Assembly: GCA_964473895.1 (NCBI GenBank)
Contig: CAYYRE010000038.1
Coordinates: forward strand, 1 to 20,274
From: Sulfidibacterium sp964473895
GTDB lineage: Bacteria; Bacteroidota; Bacteroidia; Bacteroidales; F082
DNA length: 20,274 nucleotides
Reading direction: 5' to 3'
Part shown: positions 16,264 through 20,274 of the stretch, piece after piece
Position numbering within the stretch: the first letter of the stretch is position 1
Layout: every line of letters starts with the position of its first letter
Program-made: the position numbers and the translations under genes
The notes under the pieces: generated by a model
Databases searched by the model: none
The model's input: only the letters and a program-made list of their open reading frames with translations
What the model was told of the DNA's origin: nothing

Positions 16264-17991
16264 TTAGTGTTGATTAGATTCAAGCATAACTTCGGAAACC
16301 GATTTTCCGGGGGCAATCATGGGGAAAATATTTCCTTCTTTTTCGATGACAACTTCCAACAGATAAGCACTTTCGGAGGAAAGCATTTCATCAATGGCCG
16401 CATCGAGTTCCTCCCTTGAAGTAACCCGTTTGCCCGGAATACCATAACCTTTGGCTATCCCGATAAAGTCAGGATTTTCCATTTCGGTGGCGGCATATCG
16501 TTTATCAAAAAACAGGTCCTGCCATTGGCGCACCATCCCGAGAAAACTGTTGTTTAACAACACCATTTTTACCGGTAATTTATATTGCATAATGGTCCCC
16601 AGTTCCTGAATGGTCATTTGGAAGCCCCCATCACCGGCAAAGAGGATGGTTTGTTCATCGGGCATTCCTATCTGGGTTCCCACGGCAGCCGGAAGTCCGA
16701 ATCCCATGGTACCCATTCCTCCGGAAGTAATCAGGCTGTTGGGCCGCTTAAAAGTATAATAACGGGCAGCAGCCATCTGGTGCTGTCCCACATCGGTTAC
16801 CACATTAGCCCATCCGCCGGTTTTGTCAGAAACTTTTTTCACCACCTCTCCCATCCTGATTTTTCCGTTTTCCGGACGGGTTTCTTTTTCAATCACCACC
16901 TGCTTTTCTTTTTCATCCAGTTTCCTGAAACTCTGCAGCCATTCATCATGATGGTTTTCTTTCACCAGCGGCAGGATTTTGGAGAGAGCCTCTTTGGCAT
17001 CTGCATTGATTTGTACATCAACCGCCACATTTTTATTGATTTCGGAGCGGTCGATCTCCACATGGATGATTTTGGCCTGCCGGGCATATTCCGATAGTTT
17101 TCCCGTCACACGGTCATCAAAGCGCATGCCGATGGCAATGAGCAAATCGGCTTCATTGGTTTTTATATTGGAACTGTAGCTACCGTGCATGCCCAGAAAA
17201 CCGACAAACAGCGGATGGTCGGAAGGGAATGCAGACAACCCCAGCAAAGTGGTAGCCACCGGAGTTCCCGTTTTCTCCGCCAGTTCTTTCAGCTCATTTT
17301 CGGCTTTTCCAATCAGAATACCGTGTCCTGCAAGAATCATGGGCTTTTTGGCGGCATTGATCAGCCGGGCAGCCTCCTGAACACTGGCCTCATCGACATG
17401 GGCCAGTTTGGGGTTATAACTGCGGATCCAGGTACATTTCTCATAAGAAAAATCCAACGAATCGAGCAAAGCATCTTTGGTAATGTCAATCAAAACCGGA
17501 CCCGGCCGTCCCGAAGCGGCAATAAAAAAAGCTTTGGCCAACACATCGGGAATTTCGCCGGCGTTCCGCACCTGGTAATTCCACTTGGTGACAGGCGTTG
17601 AAATACCAAGGATATCGGTTTCCTGAAACGCCGCCGAACCGATAAGGCTCGAAATAACCTGTGCGGTAATAAAAACAACCGGAACAGAATCAAGATACGC
17701 ATTGGCAATACCGGTCACCAAATTGGTTGCCCCGGGTCCGGAAGTCGCAAAACAAACTGCCGTTTTACCGCTCACCTGGGCATACGCCTGGGCAGCATGG
17801 GCGGCACCCTGTTCATGACGGGTCAGGATATGACGGACTCTTTGCTCTTCTTCCTCATGCATCAGCTCATCATAAATAGGCATAATGGCCCCGCCGGGAT
17901 AACCGAAAATGGTATCCACACCTTCTTCAAGGAGCGAATGCACCACTGCCTTGGCCCCGTTCATGGTTTCGGTTTTCTTTGAATTTTTCAT
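16264..17991 (-). CDS. ilvB: Acetolactate synthase large (catalytic) subunit
   Basis: Thiamine-diphosphate enzyme condensing pyruvate with pyruvate or 2-oxobutyrate, the committed step of branched-chain amino acid synthesis. It has 575 residues, normal for the family. It shows GYPGGAIMPIYDEL near 30-43, the TPP-activating Glu60 in RHEQGAAHAAQAYA, and SGPGATN soon after. The C-terminal TPP/Mg motif runs from GDGGFQM near 453 to LLNNSFLGMVRQWQ. The central FAD/regulatory domain is intact (GILIGKAENELKELAEKTGT). ATG 17991 begins MKNSKKTETMNGAK. It is the second gene of the operon, 36 bases after ilvD and 11 bases before ilvN. Confidence 0.97.
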   Translation of the reverse strand: MKNSKKTETMNGAKAVVHSLLEEGVDTIFGYPGGAIMPIYDELMHEEEEQRVRHILTRHEQGAAHAAQAYAQVSGKTAVCFATSGPGATNLVTGIANAYLDSVPVVFITAQVISSLIGSAAFQETDILGISTPVTKWNYQVRNAGEIPDVLAKAFFIAASGRPGPVLIDITKDALLDSLDFSYEKCTWIRSYNPKLAHVDEASVQEAARLINAAKKPMILAGHGILIGKAENELKELAEKTGTPVATTLLGLSAFPSDHPLFVGFLGMHGSYSSNIKTNEADLLIAIGMRFDDRVTGKLSEYARQAKIIHVEIDRSEINKNVAVDVQINADAKEALSKILPLVKENHHDEWLQSFRKLDEKEKQVVIEKETRPENGKIRMGEVVKKVSDKTGGWANVVTDVGQHQMAAARYYTFKRPNSLITSGGMGTMGFGLPAAVGTQIGMPDEQTILFAGDGGFQMTIQELGTIMQYKLPVKMVLLNNSFLGMVRQWQDLFFDKRYAATEMENPDFIGIAKGYGIPGKRVTSREELDAAIDEMLSSESAYLLEVVIEKEGNIFPMIAPGKSVSEVMLESNQH

Positions 17992-18027
17992 ACAATAAAT
18001 TTTATAGGTGTGTTCAAAATAATGAGG

Positions 18028-19854
18028 TTAAATTTGACGTACAGCCCCTTGATCGGCTGAAGTAACAAGGCTGGCATAAGCTCTGAGTGAAGCCGGAATA
18101 ATACGGTTCCGGTGCACGGGAGAAAAAGCATCTTTACCCCGGTCCTGCTGCCTTTTTCTGCGGTCTTCCAACTCTTCTTCGCTCACCTGCAACTCAATTT
18201 TGCGGCTGGCAATATCAAAAACAATGGTGTCGCCGTCTTCAATAAGGGCAATTTCGCCGCCTGCAGCGGCTTCGGGCGAAATATGGCCCACCGACAAACC
18301 GGATGTTCCTCCCGAAAAACGCCCATCGGTAATCAGGGCACAATCTTTGTCGAGCCCTTTGGATTTTAAATAAGAGGTAGGATAGAGCATCTCCTGCATG
18401 CCCGGCCCGCCTTTGGGACCTTCGTAACGGATGACCACCACATCGCCTTTTTCCACTTTTCCGTTAAGGATGCCATCCACCGCATCTTCCTGCGATTCAA
18501 AAACTTTGGCCTTGCCACTGAAGGAAAACATAGAGGGAACCACACCTGCCGTTTTGACAATACATCCCGAACGGGCAATATTACCGAACAAAACGGCCAG
18601 TCCGCCATCTTTATTATAAGCATGTTCCACATCACGTACACAACCCGCTTGGCGATCCAAATCCAGTGTTTTAAAGTGGTTGTTTTGCGAAGCCATTTGC
18701 AAACTTCTTTGAAAAGCCGGCGCACTCGAATAGATATCCTCGGCTTCGGCAATATGCGAAGGCCGGTTTACATCATACCGTTCGATGGCTGTTTTCAAAT
18801 CGGGCGTATCCACCCGGTGAACCGATGTGTCCAACAAGCCGGCTTTTTCCAGCTCACCCATAATCCCCAAAACACCGCCGGCACGATTCACATCTTGCAT
18901 ATGGTAATGCGAACTGGGCGACACTTTGCAGAGGTTGGGCACTTTGCGTGACAGGGCATCAATATCTTTCATGGAAAAATCCACTTCCGCCTCATGGGCA
19001 ATGGCCAACAAATGGAGTACCGTATTGGTAGAGCCTCCCATGGCAATATCCACCGACATGGCGTTGACAAAGGCTTCACGGGTGGCAATGGAACGCGGCA
19101 AAACACTGTCGTCACCATCGCGGTAATAGCGAAATGTATTTTCCACAATCAGGCGGGCTGCTTTTTTCAGCATAGTCTCACGGTTCATATGAGTGGCCAC
19201 CACCGTTCCGTTGCCGGGAAGGGCCAGCCCGAGGGCTTCGTTGAGGCAGTTCATGGAATTGGCCGTAAACATGCCGGAACACGACCCGCAGGTGGGACAG
19301 GCTATTTCTTCCACGGCCTGCAGCTCTTCATCACTCACGGCTTCGTCGGCTGCCAGCACCATGGCATCCACAAGATCATAATTTTTGCCTTTCAGGCTTC
19401 CGGCTTCCATGGGGCCACCCGAAACAAATACGGTAGGAATGTTCAACCGCATGGCCGCCATCATCATCCCCGGTGTTATTTTATCGCAATTGCTGATACA
19501 AATCATGGCATCCACCGTGTGGGCATTGCAAACATATTCCACACTGTCGGCAATCAAATCGCGCGAAGGCAACGAATAGAGCATGCCGGCATGCCCCATG
19601 GCAATCCCATCATCAATGGCAATGGTATTAAACTCGGCAGCAAAACAACCTTCGGCTTCGATGAGTTTTTTAATCTGTTGCCCCGCTTCATGTAAATGAA
19701 CGTGCCCAGGCACAAACTGTGAAAAAGAGTTAACAACGGCAATCACGGGTTTGCCAAAATGCCCCTGCTGCATCCCGTTGGCACGCCACAGGCTTCTTGC
19801 CCCGGCCATATTACGTCCGGAAGTGGACGTGAGACTTCTTAACGGATATCCCAT
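18028..19854 (-). CDS. ilvD: Dihydroxy-acid dehydratase
   Basis: Iron-sulphur enzyme that dehydrates 2,3-dihydroxy-isovalerate and -methylvalerate to the 2-keto acids, the third common step. It has 608 residues, close to the 616 of E. coli IlvD. TSTSGRNMAGARSLWRANGM opens the protein. NSFSQFVPGH at about 42-51 lacks the extra cluster cysteine of the [2Fe-2S] type, so the E. coli-like [4Fe-4S] subtype is likely (inference). CISNCDK at 119-125 supplies a cluster Cys and the Mg-associated Lys. TCGSCSGMFTANSMN follows near 188-202. GRFSGGTSGLSVGHISPEA is near the C-terminus. First gene of the operon; ATG 19854 lies just after the attenuator terminator, so expression of all four ilv genes depends on read-through. 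Confidence 0.97.
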   Translation of the reverse strand: MGYPLRSLTSTSGRNMAGARSLWRANGMQQGHFGKPVIAVVNSFSQFVPGHVHLHEAGQQIKKLIEAEGCFAAEFNTIAIDDGIAMGHAGMLYSLPSRDLIADSVEYVCNAHTVDAMICISNCDKITPGMMMAAMRLNIPTVFVSGGPMEAGSLKGKNYDLVDAMVLAADEAVSDEELQAVEEIACPTCGSCSGMFTANSMNCLNEALGLALPGNGTVVATHMNRETMLKKAARLIVENTFRYYRDGDDSVLPRSIATREAFVNAMSVDIAMGGSTNTVLHLLAIAHEAEVDFSMKDIDALSRKVPNLCKVSPSSHYHMQDVNRAGGVLGIMGELEKAGLLDTSVHRVDTPDLKTAIERYDVNRPSHIAEAEDIYSSAPAFQRSLQMASQNNHFKTLDLDRQAGCVRDVEHAYNKDGGLAVLFGNIARSGCIVKTAGVVPSMFSFSGKAKVFESQEDAVDGILNGKVEKGDVVVIRYEGPKGGPGMQEMLYPTSYLKSKGLDKDCALITDGRFSGGTSGLSVGHISPEAAAGGEIALIEDGDTIVFDIASRKIELQVSEEELEDRRKRQQDRGKDAFSPVHRNRIIPASLRAYASLVTSADQGAVRQI

Positions 19855-19867
19855 AGTTTTTTGTATT

Positions 19868-19901
19868 AAAAAAAAGCTCCCCGCTTTTTACCGGAGAGCT
19901 T
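19868..19901 (-). terminator. Attenuator terminator upstream of ilvD (pairing 3:4)
   Basis: In the ilv sense, AAGCTCTCCG pairs with CGGGGAGCTT (10 bp with one G-U), around loop GTAAAAAG, and is followed by an unbroken run of eight T including the last stem bases. This is a textbook intrinsic terminator placed 13 bases before the ilvD ATG, where it would block the operon unless an alternative structure forms. Confidence 0.9.
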
Positions 19902-19984
19902 CATAAATTGTTAAATATTTACACAGGCTTCCGGTTTACGGCGAAATAATCACCAGCACGAGGACGGTAATCACGATGTAAACC
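19890..19984 (-). promoter_or_regulatory. Alternative pairings of the ilv attenuator (1:2 pause and 2:3 antiterminator)
   Basis: Region 1 GGTTTAC (19984-19978, in leader codons 7-9) is complementary to region 2 GTAAACC (19939-19933), which spans the leader stop codon. The overlapping ACCGGA (19935-19930) is complementary to TCCGGT (19895-19890), which includes the 5' strand of the terminator stem. The 2:3 pairing extends by AGC/GCT across a one-base bulge. Pairings 1:2 and 3:4 can coexist; 2:3 excludes both. This is the enterobacterial attenuation layout. Confidence 0.8.
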
Positions 19985-20004
19985 CTTAGAAAATGCCTGT
20001 TCAT
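19936..20004 (-). CDS. ilv operon leader peptide (attenuation)
   Basis: A 22-codon ORF starting MNRHFLRVY and continuing IVITVLVLVIISP to the stop. Twelve of 22 residues are Ile (4), Val (5) or Leu (3), with residues 10-20 all branched-chain except Thr13. This matches the end products of the operon behind it. Starvation would stall the ribosome on these codons over region 1, freeing region 2 to pair with region 3 and preventing termination. With ample amino acids the ribosome reaches the stop, covers region 2, and the terminator forms. It resembles E. coli ilvL in design but not in sequence. It was found by reading the - strand and is shorter than usual ORF cut-offs. Confidence 0.85.
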   Translation of the reverse strand: MNRHFLRVYIVITVLVLVIISP

Positions 20005-20025
20005 TTTGTTCTTATTTTGATGGGG

Positions 20026-20054
20026 TAAAAATAGAAAGTATTTGAAAAAGTCAA
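20026..20054 (-). promoter_or_regulatory. Promoter of the ilv operon
   Basis: In the - sense, TTG (20054-20052) and TATTTTTA (20033-20026, seven of eight to TAnnTTTG) are 18 bases apart. Transcription would start near 20018, about 14 bases before the leader-peptide ATG. No second promoter is apparent between here and ilvD. Confidence 0.55.
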
Positions 20055-20208
20055 CCCTTTTTGATATTTTTTTTTAAAATCCATTATCCAACCCCACAAT
20101 AAGCACTTCTCAAACAAAACAGAATACACTGATTTTTAATTCATTAAATTTATTCTTGCTTTTTAGATAGTCTTTTGATTTTTTTCTGAAAACGAAACTC
20201 TTTTTACA

Positions 20209-20274
20209 ATGCAAACGATTGTTTTGCACAGAGCAGACGTTTTACCGGTGAAAAGCGGAACACAACAAAAAAAA
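20209..20274 (+). CDS. Possible start of a gene running off the right edge
   Basis: ATG 20209 opens a frame of 22 codons (MQTIVLHRADVLPVKSG...) that is still open at the window end. It is divergent from the ilv leader. I recognise no family, and the upstream TAGTCTTTTG (10 bases) is only a loose match to a -7 box. It may be non-coding. The remaining stretch 20055-20208 is AT-rich and shows nothing else I can support. Confidence 0.2.
   Translation, partial: MQTIVLHRADVLPVKSGTQQKK

Noticed and set aside
18994..19695. 233-codon open frame on the + strand opposite ilvD
   Set aside because: It lies entirely within conserved ilvD coding sequence. The His/Gly-rich translation is the reverse complement of ilvD codon use and shows no domain.
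18028..19854. Sugar-acid dehydratase of the IlvD/Edd family
   Set aside because: Length, N-terminal motif, close match to E. coli IlvD signatures and the location at the head of an ilv operon behind a branched-chain attenuator all point to dihydroxy-acid dehydratase.
20001..20084. 27-codon - strand ORF (MDFKKKYQKG...) ending over the ilv leader ATG
   Set aside because: It covers the predicted promoter and would start upstream of the transcript start. Its composition is that of AT-rich spacer, and the leader peptide explains the region better.

Overview
The window reads as a piece of a Bacteroidota chromosome, probably from a free-living or environmental member of the Bacteroidales/Marinilabiliales type. 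Five + strand genes or gene candidates are preceded by a TAnnTTTG box, the -7 element of the Bacteroidota housekeeping sigma factor. Shine-Dalgarno sequences are scarce, and the proteins are Bacteroidota-like: a short DnaE, receptor-L-domain lipoproteins and a GPGQ-type IlvC. The lineage is inferred from these traits and no search was run. Two runs of exactly 100 N (2155-2254 and 8246-8345) are scaffold gaps of unknown true length.

Left part, + strand, apparently single-gene units. A short DNA polymerase III alpha subunit (131-2922) is broken by the first gap. It is followed by a lipoprotein made of receptor-L/LRR-like repeats (3080-4261), an exported DUF3298/RsiV-like protein (4336-5460) and a membrane-anchored cytochrome c with twelve CxxCH haem sites (5572-7995).

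Middle, 7996-8710: about 700 bases without a confident gene. It holds a REP-like intergenic repeat, a 19-base hairpin, two inverted copies of a two-box repeat around the second gap, a short GGNGTA hexamer tract, and a near-perfect promoter with a long untranslated leader. A third copy of the two-box repeat is the first thing in the window. In all three copies the boxes are exactly 27 bases apart.

8711-14560 encodes a secreted multidomain protein of about 1949 residues. It has a carboxypeptidase-regulatory-like domain, a complete lipase-type alpha/beta hydrolase and a C-terminal FecR-like domain. It converges on the next block through a 36-base perfect palindrome that can terminate transcription from both sides.

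Right part, - strand: the branched-chain amino acid operon ilvD-ilvB-ilvN-ilvC. Together the products make acetolactate or acetohydroxybutyrate, reduce and isomerise it, and dehydrate it to the 2-keto acids that become valine, isoleucine and leucine. Upstream of ilvD lies a complete classical attenuator: a promoter, a 22-codon leader peptide in which 12 residues are Ile, Val or Leu, mutually exclusive 1:2 and 2:3 pairings, and an intrinsic terminator 13 bases before the ilvD start. This is the clearest regulatory system in the window and the best candidate for follow-up.
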